64,000 nucleotides of DNA, from assembly GCF_002575655.3 (NCBI RefSeq), contig NC_053040.3:155497148-155561147 (forward strand). Reading direction: 5' to 3'. A model generated the notes under the pieces. That model saw only the letters and a list, made by a program, of their open reading frames with translations, was not told the DNA's origin and searched no databases. The translations under genes and the position numbers were made by a program. The DNA comes from Aegilops tauschii subsp. strangulata (Eukaryota; Streptophyta; Magnoliopsida; Poales; Poaceae). Of the stretch, positions 12,023 through 23,229 are shown piece by piece; positions within the stretch are counted from its first letter, which is position 1; every line of letters begins with the position of its first letter.

Positions 12023-12479
12023 GACCCTCGAGCGCGCCTTCCAAGCTGCAGCAATCACCGACCTCGACAGCAAAAGTGAGGGCCCTCCTGGGGCCCTCCC
12101 CAAGAAGAAGAAGCAGCCGCGTCGTGCAGGATCTTAGGAGGGTGGCGACGCAGCTGGAGCTTGGTTAGGATCAGCGCCCGCTCCATGGGCGCGTCCCTCC
12201 ATAACATAGGAAGGCGCGCCCGACGCCCTCCTCGGCCAGGGCTTGGGGGCTCTCTTCTGGAGGGCCTCAAACCTTGCCAACATCACGAGGGAGGCGCTTG
12301 GGCACCACCTGGAGGCGTGCTTCGCGGCACGTTTCCCTCAGGAGAATACATGGCAGGGAGCGCCCACCACTCAGGAGTTCATCACCAAGACCACTCAGGA
12401 ACTACAAGACGCAAGGTCCATGCGCGGCGACCGCCGCCCACCAGGGGCAGCTCCCCATCCAGGCGAGGATGCCGGGCTG
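12023..12479 (+). other. Degraded linker between protease and RT remnant
   Basis: GC-rich sequence with short open stretches in changing frames and a PKKKKQPRR-like basic word near 12100. It is the expected place for the protease-RT connection, but no domain can be named. Confidence 0.45.
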
Positions 12480-12838
12480 CGCGTCTGCATTGACGTTCCA
12501 GGGCTCAACAGGGCCGCATCTCAAGAGCTTTATTGGCCTTCGTGCGTGGGCCGTTCCGAGGGTCCACCACACAGCTACGTTCGCATGCCCTTCGGCTTGC
12601 CGAGCGTGTCGTCAGCCTACCAGCACAACATGCGGTGTGTCCTGGCGGCCCAGGAGGCCAGGCACCACGCCGTCCTGGCAGAGATGGAGATGGTCCTCAG
12701 AGAACCACCGGAGCCCCAGAGCCTCCCGAGGCTCAGGGCCCCGGTGGCTCGTGAGGAGCCATTCCTTCGTCGCGTACCTCCAGCTGCCCCAACTCTCCTT
12801 CGTCAACAGAACCAGATGACATTTTCCAAGTTCGTTTA
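12480..12838 (+). pseudogene. Reverse transcriptase remnant
   Basis: Two recognisable RT words survive in one frame: a degraded V-C-I-D-x-x-G-L-N-R-A near 12480-12515 and SYVRMPFGLPSVSSAYQ near 12570-12620 (family: Y.x.MPFGL.NA..Y). The catalytic Y/F-x-D-D box is absent, so most of the palm domain is deleted. RNase H and integrase are not seen. Confidence 0.65.
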
Positions 12839-12839
12839 G

Positions 12840-14160
12840 CTGGGAGCGCCCCTCGGGCTTCATTATTCCCAGGCCGCGTGGGTCCGCCCCTGTGGCATGT
12901 ACCCTCTTCTTATGTCTTCAGTTTACCTTGCTGGGGGCGCCCCTCGGGCTGCATCATCCCCGAGCCACTTGGGCCTGACCCAGTGGCATGTATCTTTCCA
13001 CATTTACCCAAGCTGATTTGCCTCCAATGCTTAATCTACCTATGATTGTCACATGCTCGATTGCCACCCGCCACGGGTACATCCCTCCATCATGCAATCC
13101 GCTTGCATGTTAAAAGGGGGGCTCCTGAGCATCGCTAATCAGGATCTCTTACTGGCTCTTCAGCCCTCACCCCCTGGCCTTGTCCACGGCATCGCGACCT
13201 GGCATACCAGTGGCGGCTGAGCTCGCTCGAAGGCCGGGACCTGAGGATGTAGAGTGCTTGCACCTAATCGCCTCGCAGGAACGCACAGCTACCAAAGGCT
13301 CAAGACCAGGCGCAACCCGCCTTGAGGTAGGGCCTCGTGAGTCCCGCGTTGGCTCACGAGTGCCCATATACACCTCGCAGCCCTGTCGTGCAAGCCACAT
13401 GTCAGGGCGGGGCTGTACACGCCCCGGGGGCTCCTCCCGGAGGGGGCCCCCCTCCCCCGCACAAGTGGAAGCACCATGCTCCGCGCTGGCCGTCGACACT
13501 GCCGAGGAGCGGCTATGCCCGTGCACAAGCGGAAGCACTATGCTCCGCGCTCGTGATAAACAACTGAGGGCGGCTCCACGGTCGTACCAAACTCGGGGAG
13601 CCCCAGAGCTCAACGTCCGGCCTCACCGCAACGCCTCCCCTCGAGAGAGCCGCGCGAGGGGGCTGGACATGGTGGCTGCGCTTGGGTCACGCCCAAGCGT
13701 ACGCTACCCAACCAGGTCTTCCGGGCCTGGGGGCTACGCTCAGGCCACGCCCAAGCGCACGCCACTCAACCAGGTCTCCCGGACCTGGCCGTCGCGCGCC
13801 CCTCCCGAGGCCTTGGCGAGGGCAGGTATCGAAATTGTTTGCACGTCAAGAGGGACTCCTGAGCATCGCGACTTAGGAGCCTAAATGGTCACGTAGCCCC
13901 TCACTCCTTGGTCCGTCCTGGTCTCCGATCGGCCCAATGGCGGTTGAGGTATGCACCGGGCCGAGCTCTGCCGATGTAGAACATTGATCTATCCACGCGT
14001 ACTCTCCCTATAAGCTGTTTGCGCGTCAAGGGGGTCTCCTGAGCATCGCGACTCAGGAGCCTAACTGGTCACGCAGCCCCTCACTCCTTGGTCCGTCCTG
14101 GTCTCCGGTCGGCCCAATGGCGGTTGACGTATGCGCGGGGCCGGGCTCTGCCGACGCAGA
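12840..14160 (+). repeat. Repeat-rich tail of the Tat-type element
   Basis: Several local duplications replace coding sequence. A segment starting ctggg(a/g)gcgcccctcggg occurs at 12841 and 12932 (91-bp spacing). gcacaagcggaagcac-type words recur near 13460 and 13512. A 180-bp unit with CTCCTGAGCATCGCGAC repeats at about 13855 and 14035, with a diverged third copy near 13132. No gene is supported. Confidence 0.6.
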
Positions 14161-14304
14161 ACGCAAAGCAAATAGGAAGGAAATCGTAAAATCTCGAAGC
14201 AAATATTACAAAACATATTGTCTAGACAATACCAAATGAAAAGTTTAACGCCTCCACGACGGCTGATGCATATTACAGGAACGAAACAAGAGAGTAGCCG
14301 CAGG

Positions 14305-16947
14305 TCACCCCTGGACACCGCCATTGCCTGCAGAAGGTGCACCTCCTCGGGTGACGACGTCTTCACCTGCACCACCAGCCGCAGGATCGGCGACATCACC
14401 AGACAAGGGCGCGGAGGCAAAGCCGCGGAACTTCTTCAGCAGGGCCTCCACCTGACCTTGCACGGCTGTGGCGGCGGCTACGCAGTCATCATCAGCCACA
14501 GGCTCCAGCAGCTCGTCAAGACAAGCGTTGGGGTCGCGGAGGTGCAGATGGCTGAAGACACGAGTCAATGCAGCTGAAGACAGGATGCGAGCTTCTTCCT
14601 CTGCCATGGGGCCGATACCATCCACGACCTCCTCAAGCGCCTTCACCAGGAGAGGAAGCAGCAGGGCGGGGCCGTCCTCATCGGTGGTCAGCGGCCTCTC
14701 CAGGCCGTGCTTGTAGAGCGTCTTCAATGCCTTGCGAGACCTCTCCTCGAGATCGGCAAAGGCCACGCGGTCTTCGGCCAAGACCCGCGCCTTGGCATCA
14801 AGATCGGCCTCCCTCGCCTTCACCTTCCGCTCCAGCTCTTCCAGTCGGCTGCGCTCGGCGGCCTGCGTCTTCCCCAACTCCTCCAGCTCAGCGTCACGGT
14901 TCTTGACGGCGTCCTCCCGGGCCTTCATCTCCTCCTCCTTCATGAGGCGGCCACGTGCTTCCTCGTTGTGCTTGCTGTGCAGGCTCTTCAGCTCATCCTC
15001 CAGCTCCTGGCAGCGGTCGCGGGCGGCCTTGGCGTCTTTCAGCGTCGTCTCGCGATCGGCTGCAGCATTGGCGGCGCTCTGCTTCGCCTTCTCGGAAGAT
15101 GCCGCGGCCTGGCTTAGCGTTGCGCAGACTGCCAGGTCAGAGTGAATCCAGCCAGAGGCCAGTTCCAGGCGCCCGGCCACCAGGCGTGGATCCGCACTCA
15201 GGAGATCCGCCTGCAGCTGGGTCATCTCCGAAAGAGCACGCTCCAGGACAGCAGCAGGAGCAGAAGAACCTGGGAGTAGAGGCGCGGCAGCGGAAGGAGG
15301 CGACGCCGTCACCAGGGCTTGGGAGACTGCGGGTTCCGGAGCCTTCAGGACCTCTTCATCCAAGCCAGACGCCGGCACTTCGGGAGCCAGAGGGGCCACG
15401 GGGGCTGACTCCTCCCGGCGATGCTCTTCTTGGCCTCACGAGGGCGGCCGGGCTGGGGAGGTGCGGGTGCTGCTACCTCCTTGCCCTGCGGAGGGAGGCG
15501 CGGCTGCCGTATCCCCCTTCCTTTTCTTCGCCGAAGGTGTCGGCCTGATCAAGGGCGAACGTCAGGAAATAACAAGTACCGGCAGGGACAAGACGAAGCT
15601 CAAAGCACTTACCGATCCACCGCGACCTATTCCACCTTCCGCTTGGGGAGCTTGAAGCCTGAAAGCGCCAGAGCCTGAGAAGTGGGCGTGCGGGCCCCGG
15701 CGGCAGAGGATGGCGCGGCAGAAGGGCTGGAGCCGGCCCCGGGAGGCGTCAAGATGGAGGCAGCATCTCGGGGAACCAGTGACGACCTACTCCTCGTCGG
15801 GACGACGGGCAGCTCTCCCTCCTCCTGGCGGGCCTCGACCTCAGCATCGTCAGGAAAGGCGCGGAGGATTTCAGCTTTGCTCAGGGGGGAGTTTTCCCCA
15901 TCTCTTCGAGGGTCGCCTCCGAGTCCCCCTCCTCTTCCTTCCCCCCGCCGGACTCGTCGGAGGACACCTCCACAGGCTTCGGTGCTGCAGGGGAACCTGT
16001 GGTCGCCGGCAACACCAACCCGCGCATGTCGAAGGTCGGCCTGGAAAGCACAAGTGGCTCCCAGTCCTTGCGGAGGAACAAAGGAGTGAAGGCTCTCGGC
16101 GGGTACTCCTGGTTATCCCCAACCAGGAGGCACAGGACAGCAGCCAGTTCGTCGTCAAGCAGGGCCCCCGGCCTCAGGCGGATCTTGTTTTCTCCATCTC
16201 CAAGATTCCACAAGGGGCGCGATCGCGCCTGGAGCGGGGCGACATGCAACATCAAGAATTCCCTCATGAGCATGGCCCCTGTGACCTTCGCCGCCTTCGC
16301 GTTGCCTGGCTTCAGGTCGGTCTGCATCTGTCCCAACACAGACAACGCCCGCTCATCAGCGAGCTTCGCGCAGGGCCACGCTTTGTTGAAATGGGGCGCC
16401 TCCGCTGGCAAGGTGAAGCGCGGATGTGCGCGCTTGGCGTCCATCATGACCCATTTTGCTCGGATATTGTCGGCCCTCTTCCCGGTACTCGAGATTGAGT
16501 TGGCCTTGCTAGATGCGATGAAATTGGCGCACCCGGAGATGTGTCCATCGCTGACACGAAGGAAGAAGAAGTGGCGTAGAAGCGCCACGGATGGCATCAC
16601 ACCCAGGTACACCTCACAGTAGTAGGCGAAGATGGACATGAGAAGGATAGAGTTGAGATGGAGGTGCAGCGCCTGCAGCCCGTAGTGGTCGAGGACTTCA
16701 TAAAAGAAATCGGAGAAGGGGGAACCAACCCGACAGCGACGCTGCTCGAGAAGAAGGGGAAGAAGGTGCTTCCCTCAGGTTCCGGCACGTCGGAGGCGAG
16801 CCGGAGCTCCGTCTTCCCCCATTCGTTGCTCTCCCCCGCCGTCAGCAGGCGCGTGGAGGCGAGGCTCTTCTCTGCGATGGTGGGTGCTTCCAGAGCTGGC
16901 TCATACCAAGCCGGCGCCGAGGAGGACTTGGTCTTGCACGGCGCCAT
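14305..16947 (-). pseudogene. Antisense gene of the Tat-type element (Transposase_28-like)
   Basis: Likely start at the ATG at 16947 (MAPCKTKSSSAPAWYEPALE). After frame changes the conserved stretch FFYEVLDHYGLQALHLHLNS and then MSIFAYYCEVYLGVMPSVAL appears near 16710-16590, the word typical of PF04195 ('putative gypsy type transposon'). A second frame (15881-16639) continues with an acidic linker. A 364-codon frame (14305-15399) forms a long Ala/Glu/Lys/Arg-rich coiled coil (about 15100-14750). Frames are offset, so the gene is broken or spliced. Grass Tat elements carry such an antisense ORF; its role is unknown and it is not a proven transposase. Confidence 0.65.
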
Positions 16948-17243
16948 GGGTCGCAGATGCGGAGTAAGATTGGAGCAGATCTGGAGGTTTCGGCGGCAAG
17001 GAGCGAGACAGGGGATCTGGAGCAAGGCAAGGAAGAAGCAATGAAAGGCAAGAACTGTCTGCGCCAGCCTTTTGTCAGGACGGGCAGTTGCCGAGGCAGC
17101 GTGGGGAAGTGGAGACGCCCACGTCCAATCAACCGCCACACGTCAATCGAGGCCGCTGGCTTTTGGGGCCCGCGGCGCTCCGTACTTGACCCTTGGCCTC
17201 GCCGCGAAGCCAAGCCCGAGCGCGCCTTGGACCCGGGGGCTAC

Positions 17244-18147
17244 TATTGGCGTTCTTGGAATGGGGGTCCCCAGAGCTGCCTGCCTGCGGCCCATGACGTG
17301 GCCATGCTAGCAGGCCTGTACGGCCCATCTTCATCAACAAAGCATTCAAGACCCTCGCGAGGGGCCAAGCCTCGCGAGGCGGACGATGCAAGACCTCCTC
17401 AGGGGCGGCCTCACTAGGCTGCCTCGCGAGGAGCGGAGTTATCAAGGCAGGGCAAACCTCGCGAGTCCCTTGTGACGTGAGCCATGACGATCGGCACCGG
17501 GCGGGTGCCAGCGCGTGCAACGTCCTTGTTTCCTCTTTGGTGCTAAAGAAGCAAGCGCAAGCGCGGAGTACCAAGGCATCAGGCAAAGGTTTCCATATCA
17601 GTGCAACGAGACCAAGACCAGCAGGACGGGAGGACGGAGGTCACCATGGAGCCCAAGACGGTGTCACCACCAGAGCCTTTTGCAGGCGAAGACCACTTTT
17701 GTCAGGATAGCTTGTACTGGCTGTCCCCTTTCAAATTAGCCTGCCGTTGTTGGCTCCCTTCCCGCTCAATATTTGGGGAGAGGACCAGGGCCTATATAAG
17801 TAGAACTAGCCACCATAGTAGGGGCATCTCATCTAGATCTGATTCTGAGACATCTCACCCACACAAGTAGTTGAGCACAAGAACACCTCAACCTCAGGAG
17901 GTTGTTCTTCCCCTTGTACTGTTCAACATCAGCCAAAGAGGCAATCCACCACCACACACTAGAGTAGGGTATTACACCACAACGGTGGCCCGAACCAGTA
18001 TAATCTTGTGTCTTTTTGTGTTGCTAGTTCATCGAGTTCGTCCGCGAGATCTTAGCAAACTAGGGCGTAGATCAGTAGGAGGGAAAGAACTTCGCGCGCA
18101 CCCTAGAGTTCGAACCTTAAGGGTTTGCCGGAACCCCACATCCAACA
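17244..18147 (+). repeat. LTR copy 1 of the Tat-type complex
   Basis: 904 bp, parallel to the LTR at 18596-19518 and preceded by the purine-rich cccgggggctac. Its first bases read TATTGG instead of TGTCGG and its last CCAACA instead of CCGACA, so both ends are mutated. Confidence 0.82.
17793..17799 (+). promoter_or_regulatory. TATA box in LTR copy 1
   Basis: TATATAA after aggaccagggcc, matching the position of the TATA box in the sister LTR (19155). It would start genomic RNA of the element. Confidence 0.6.
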
Positions 18148-18595
18148 ACCACCTGCATCGCCGCTGCATCACAGCGGTGAACCGACCTCTTCTTCGGCGG
18201 GAGCGGCGCCAGCACGTCGAGGGGAGTCTTTCCCTTCTCCGCAGCAGAAAACCTTCGGATGGGCGCCATTGCTACTAGCAGAGGATCGTGGAGGAAGAAG
18301 CAAACAGGATGGGGAGAAGTGGCGATGGGGGCTCTGCCCCCCTCCTCATTTATAGCAGGAGAAGGCCAACCAGCGCCCCCACGGTCACACGTAATGATGG
18401 TTTTCCTTGCATGCCGCAGGGACTTGTCAAGCCAAGCGGATTCCAAGGCAGCGTGGGGAAGCGGGGATGCCCATGACCAATCAGCCGCCACGCGTCGACC
18501 AAGGCCACAGGGTTTGGGGGCCCGCGGTGCTCCGCGCTTGACCTTTGGCTTCGCCTCGAAGCCAAGCCCGAGCGCGCCTTGGGCCCCGGGGCTAC
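18148..18595 (+). mobile_element. Internal stub between the two tandem LTRs
   Basis: 448 bp joined directly to the LTR copy 1 end without a primer-binding site. On the minus strand it holds the start of an antisense protein (MAPIRRFSAAEKGKTPLDVL, from about 18262), whose frame runs into the LTR at 18147. The right half matches the internal sequence before LTR copy 1 (about 17090-17243), including the purine tract before the LTR. It looks like the 3' end of a second, related element left after a deletion or recombination. Confidence 0.7.
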
Positions 18596-19518
18596 TGTCG
18601 GCCTTCTGGGAATGGGGGTGCCCAGACTTGCCTGCCTGCGGCCCATGGCGTGGCTCTGCTAGCAGGCCTGTACGGCCCATCTTCATCAACAAGGCACTCA
18701 AGACCCTCGCGAGGGGCTAAGCCTCGCGAGGCGGACGATGCAAGACCTCCTCAGGAGTGGCCTCGCCAGGCAGGCTCGCGAGGGGCGGAGAGATCAAGGC
18801 AAGGCAAACCTCGCGAGGTTCTCGTGACGTGAGCCATGACGACCAAGACCCGGCGGGCGCCAGGCGGGCGCCCGCGCGCGCAGCGTCCTTGTTTCCTCTT
18901 TGGTGCTAAAGGAGGCAAGCGCAGGCACGGAGTACCGAGGCATCAACCAAAGGTTTCCATATCGGTGCAACGTGACCAAGACCAGCAGGATGGCAAGATG
19001 GAGGTCACCATGGAGCCCAAGGCGGCGTCACCACCAGAGCCTTTTGCAGGCAAAGACTGCTTTTGTCAGGATAAGCTTTACTACCAGTCCCCTTTCAAAT
19101 TGGCCGTTGTTGGCTCCCTTCCCGCTCAATATTTGGGGAGAGGACCAGGGCCTCTATAAATAGGACTAGCCACCACCATAGGAGACAACTCATTCGGAGG
19201 CATCTCATCTCATCTTGAGTGATCCTCACACACACAAGTTCACCGAGCACAAGAACACCTCAACCTCAGGAGGCTATTCTTCCCCTTGTACTGTTCATCA
19301 TCAGCCCAAGAGGCAATCCACCACCACCACACTGGAGTAGGGTATTAAACCACAACGGTGGCCCCAACCAGTATAAATCTTGTGTCCCTTGTGCTGTGAG
19401 TTCGTGGGTTCGTTCTTGAGATCTTAGCTAGTTAGGACGTGGATCGGTAGGGAGGAAATCTTCGCACGCACCCCAGTGTTCGAACCTTTAGGGTTTTGCC
19501 GGAACCCGTGATCCGACA
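18596..19518 (+). repeat. LTR copy 2 of the Tat-type complex
   Basis: 923 bp, bounded by TGTCGG and CCGACA and preceded by the purine tract gggccccggggctac. It aligns with 17244-18147 along its length. Confidence 0.87.
19155..19162 (+). promoter_or_regulatory. TATA box in LTR copy 2
   Basis: TATAAATA within cctctataaataggac, aligned with the box in LTR copy 1. Confidence 0.6.
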
Positions 19519-20374
19519 GAAACGTCAAGGGTGATGAGGATGCGCTGGCTGTCGGGGTCATGTAACGAGATCTAGAACTGTCGAGTAGTGTGTTTGTGGA
19601 GCGGCTCCGGTAGGTGGACTACGGTGTAGGCGAAGCGGATCTGTGGCCGTGGACGAGGGCGTCGGTGAAGCTGCTCCGGTGGTTGGTTTAAGGATGGTGT
19701 CGACGATGTGGATCTGCGGCCATGGACGGGGCGTTAGAAGCTGCTCCAGTAGGTTGGATGAGGGTGCGACGAAGCGGATCTGTGGCCGTGGACTTGTGAG
19801 TTGGCAAAGGGGCCTCGGTAGCGTTGAGAATGGTATAGGCAAAGCTACTCCGGTAGGTTTGACGATGGTGTCGGCGAAGCAGCTCCGGTAGGGTTGAGGA
19901 AGGTGTCGGCGAAGAAGACCAAAGGCTGTCGACGGGGGCGTCGGTGGGGCGGCTCCGGGGGGTGTGGACGAAGCGTCTCCTGTGGGGAGTACGAATGAGC
20001 CGCTGCAGATGCGCTGCGGTTGATGAGAGTACCGGCGAAGCAGATCCGACGCCGTGGACAAGGTCGGCACTGAATGGGCTGTGGTACATTGGTGGATGAG
20101 CAGTCTACTTGTTTCTAGTGGAGGTGGGAGTGGTAGATGTGGCCGCAGAAGCAGGTCTGGTGAGGTGGACGCCGCTGGCAGTGAATGGGCTCTGGTACAC
20201 CGGTGGATGAGCAGTCTAGGGTTTCGAGAGGGGAGGGGTAGAAAGGCTAATGAAGTACGGACGGCGTGATGTAAGATGCTCTCGTGCTGTGGAGTTAGTC
20301 GTTTTTGCGGGAGGGGGAGAGGAAATGGGGGTGCCGTGTGGTGGGGGGAACCGGAAGTTACCAAAGCAGCCCCG
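19519..20374 (-). other. Repetitive leader-like segment (minus strand)
   Basis: Built of imperfect repeats of roughly 40-50 bp with the minus-strand theme ACCGGAGC-x-GCTTC-x-CGACGCC-x-CGTCCAC. A 274-codon Pro/Ser/Thr-rich frame (19558-20382) is a by-product of the repeats and crosses the chromovirus boundary, so I do not call it a gene. The same theme and the word GGGCTGCTTTGGTAACT recur on the plus strand at 52200-52700, so this is probably a leader of a related transcription unit. It is cut on the left by the Tat LTR and on the right by the chromovirus. Confidence 0.55.
20370..20374. repeat. Target-site duplication CCCCG, left copy
   Basis: Abuts the LTR start at 20375; repeated at 30183-30187. 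Confidence 0.88.
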
Positions 20375-23118
20375 TGTAACATCCCAAATTTTCAATTTGG
20401 TATGTTATACATAGATCATCATTGCATATCATGTTTTATTGCATTTTGACAAATCCTCGATAAATCTTAAGCAACTCAAGGACCCTCGGAGAGAGTTGGG
20501 GATTTTCTCGAATTCCATATTTGATTTTCATCAAATGATAATACGAGGATTTTGGTTTTAATTATTTTATCTCCGGAAAAATATTTCACTTTTAAAAATA
20601 AACGAGAGGAGAAAATATGACTTCTCCAAAACAATTGAAATACTGGAGGAAAAATGTTAAAAGCATTTATTGGAATTTATTTGGATTTTATTTGCAATTT
20701 TTATTGCATTAAAAATATTGCATGTTTTCAAAATATTTATTTTGTGTTAAAAAATGTTCACCCTATTCTAGATTTTCTAACTAGACGGGGAAAATTTATT
20801 TTATATTTTTCTGACTTTTATTTATTTTTCTACGAATTATTTTCCGCGGAACTTATTAAAAAAAACGCGCGACGCCCGACCGGGCCGCAGCCCAGCCGAG
20901 CGCCGGCCCGCCCGCGCCCCTCTCCTTCTCCAGCACGCGCCCGCCGCCGCCGGAGTCCGCCTTGGCCACGGGAGCCGCCTCCCGCTCGGCTTGCCCCCTC
21001 CCCCAAGCGACCGGAGCCCCCCTCCCTCCTATATATACCCCCCTCTCTCTCTCCTCTCATCACGCCTGCCGCCGCCGCCGCACTTGCCGCCCCGCCGCCG
21101 CCGGTGTGAGCTCGGGAGCCGCCGCCGCCGCCGTTTGTCGCCGCCCCTCGCCCTTCCCCCGAGCCCCGCACCCCGCCGCACCCCCCGCGCCCGCCGGAGC
21201 CCCGCCGGATCCTCACCGGAGCCGCCCCGACGAGGTATACCCGATGCCTTCCGGTTTGCCGGTTTTCTTTAAAAAAAATCGTTCGTTTAAAAAAAAAACC
21301 CTAGATCGGTTTTTTTCGGTTTTGTTATTTCGCGAGCGTTCACCGAACCGTTCGTTTTAACGAACGCGTTCGTCGGGTTTTCTCTGTTAACGAACGTCCG
21401 TTCTTTAACCGTTCGTCCGTTTTTCTTTTTCGTCGGATTTTTCTGCGATTATCTCAGATTCGATTTCTGATCGAATCTTCGATTCTGTTTAACTTCTCGC
21501 TCGTTTATCGGAATCAGGCGATTCAAGCGCCTAGAGTTTCGTCTCGAAATTCTCTTTCCGTTTAACCTACTCAAACAAGTTTTTGCTACAGTAAAATTTG
21601 ACCTAGATCCGGATTAGTAAACGAAGCTTCTTTCTTTCGCCGTTTGACTTTCGTTGCTTCTTTCGAGTTGATTCTTTTTTGCAAACCGGAGTTCTTAAGT
21701 TGAACTTTCTGGTTGGATCTTTCATTCGAGTTTTACCTGTGCATTAGATGAGTACTGATTGTATGCTTGTTTGTTTGCGATTGAGTACCCGGAGTGTGCC
21801 GCTTGTTACTTCGACTCGTTAGGTTTTGCGGATCATCAGCAAGGCAAGTAACACTTTGATCATACTTTTCATACCCAGTTTTATTGCATTAGATCTTTCC
21901 CTCAAACAATTTCATGATTAGGATCTAATTAAATTGTGGGTATTGGGAAGTAGTTGAGGTAGTACCTATTACCTGTTTTCTATTCAAACCCTTGGGAGTT
22001 ACTTCTACGTTGTTTTTATTATTGCCATGCTATGCTCGTAGACGTGGATTGGGTTTGAGAGATATTCATGACAGATGTGAGATGTTTATTAATGGTTCAA
22101 CTTAAGGTGGCAACTAAAACTCACATCTGGGTGGATTGAGGCACCTGGAGAACCCAGTGTTGTCTGTTTTTATAAGGTCCGCCACCCAGGCTCAAAGGGA
22201 TCATAAGATTATTCATGCTAGAAACTTCCGTGTGCAGCCACAAGCTATTATGGGCTCTAGCATAGCTGAGTAGGTTACAAGATCTCTTGAAGAGGTGGGC
22301 TAGCAGATGTAGGGGAAAGTAGGTGTACCGGCCATCCAGAGTAAAGAGTGATTGTTTCTGAAAGACTGTGTCTCGGTCATCCGTTTCTCAAACATCATGT
22401 AGTGCGAGAATCAAGCGGAGGCGATCGAGTCTTGTGGGGAAAAGTGCGCAAACCTCTGCAGAGTGTACAAACTAATCATGGTTAGCCGTGTCCCCGGTTA
22501 TGGACAACTTGAGTATCTAGTACCTGGATTATCATTTGAATCTCATCACTATGTTACTTTTAATTAATTTTGTTGGGTTAATGATGACACCTAATTGGGA
22601 TTGAGTTGGAGGTACCTTCTCAATGTTTCACAACCACCATGATAGTTAAATAAAATTTATTCCTTTGAAGTAGGATAAAATTGGCTTTTCGCAAAACTGT
22701 AACCATAGAGCTTTCCACCAGCCATATATGCATGTAGTATAGCATTATTATTGTTCATTGCTCTCTATGTGTTACATTGCCAGCATATTCTATGTGCTGA
22801 CCCGTTTTCGGGCTGCAACGTTTCATGTTGCAGACTTTTCAGACGACGAGTAAGGTGCCTTAGGTCGTGGTCTTATACTCAGTGATGCCGCTGGAGTTGA
22901 TGGTCTCACTTATCTTCCAAGTCTTCCACTGTTATCGTTATTAGATGGTCTTAAGCCATGTTTATCATACTTAATCTCTTCGGAGATATTCAATGTAATA
23001 AGTGTGTGATTGCTACTCTGTTATAAATCCTCCATTTGTACTGTGCGTGTCAGCATTACTGATCCAGGGATGACACTGGTGCACAGCAGCACAGACCATT
23101 TGAGGTCTGGTCGCTCCA
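20375..23118 (+). repeat. 5' LTR of the chromovirus
   Basis: 2,744 bp starting TGTAACATCCCAAATTTTC and ending GGTCGCTCCA. An AT-rich first part is followed by a CCG-rich stretch (about 20870-21240) and then an AT-rich part with T-rich runs. It closely matches 27424-30182. Confidence 0.9.
21030..21037 (+). promoter_or_regulatory. LTR TATA box with CCG-rich leader
   Basis: TATATATA in cctcctatatataccccc, followed by CT repeats and about 170 bp of CCG-rich sequence, the layout of a grass gene promoter and 5' leader. The same box is at about 28067 in the 3' LTR. Confidence 0.65.
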
Positions 23119-23123
23119 AAGAT

Positions 23124-23135
23124 GGTATCAGAGCA
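23124..23135 (+). other. Primer-binding site for initiator tRNA-Met
   Basis: TGGTATCAGAGC, the standard plant Gypsy and Copia site complementary to the 3' end of initiator tRNA-Met, 5 bp inside the 5' LTR. Confidence 0.88.
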
Positions 23136-23229
23136 CACGCTGACTGTAGGACACGACCACTAAGCTTAAGCCCTAGAAAGCTTCTCTCTTCTCATTTCTG
23201 ACCCCTCTCCTCTTTCTACTCTTTTAGGA

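Larger units (their letters stand above)
1..19518 (+). mobile_element. Degenerate Tat-type Gypsy LTR-retrotransposon complex
   Basis: The order is: end of an LTR (1-71), primer-binding site, gag, [nested element 1788-11372], protease, RT remnant, repeat-rich tail, antisense gene, LTR (17244-18147), internal stub (18148-18595), second LTR (18596-19518). A long antisense ORF between pol and the 3' LTR is characteristic of grass Tat-lineage Gypsy elements. Coding parts carry several stops and frameshifts, and I see no RNase H or integrase, so the copy cannot be autonomous. The left end is cut by the window edge. Confidence 0.85.

Noticed and set aside
14305..15399. Structural coiled-coil or bacterial SMC-like protein
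   Set aside because: The coiled coil belongs to the antisense gene of a Tat-type element; there is no ATPase head and no bacterial context.
19558..20382. 274-codon Pro/Ser-rich protein on the minus strand
   Set aside because: It is a by-product of short repeats and its start lies inside the chromovirus LTR.
20654..21360. Pro/Arg/Ala-rich ORFs in the chromovirus LTR (and copies at 27870-28599)
   Set aside because: Open only because of CCG-rich sequence; they lie in the promoter/leader part of an LTR.
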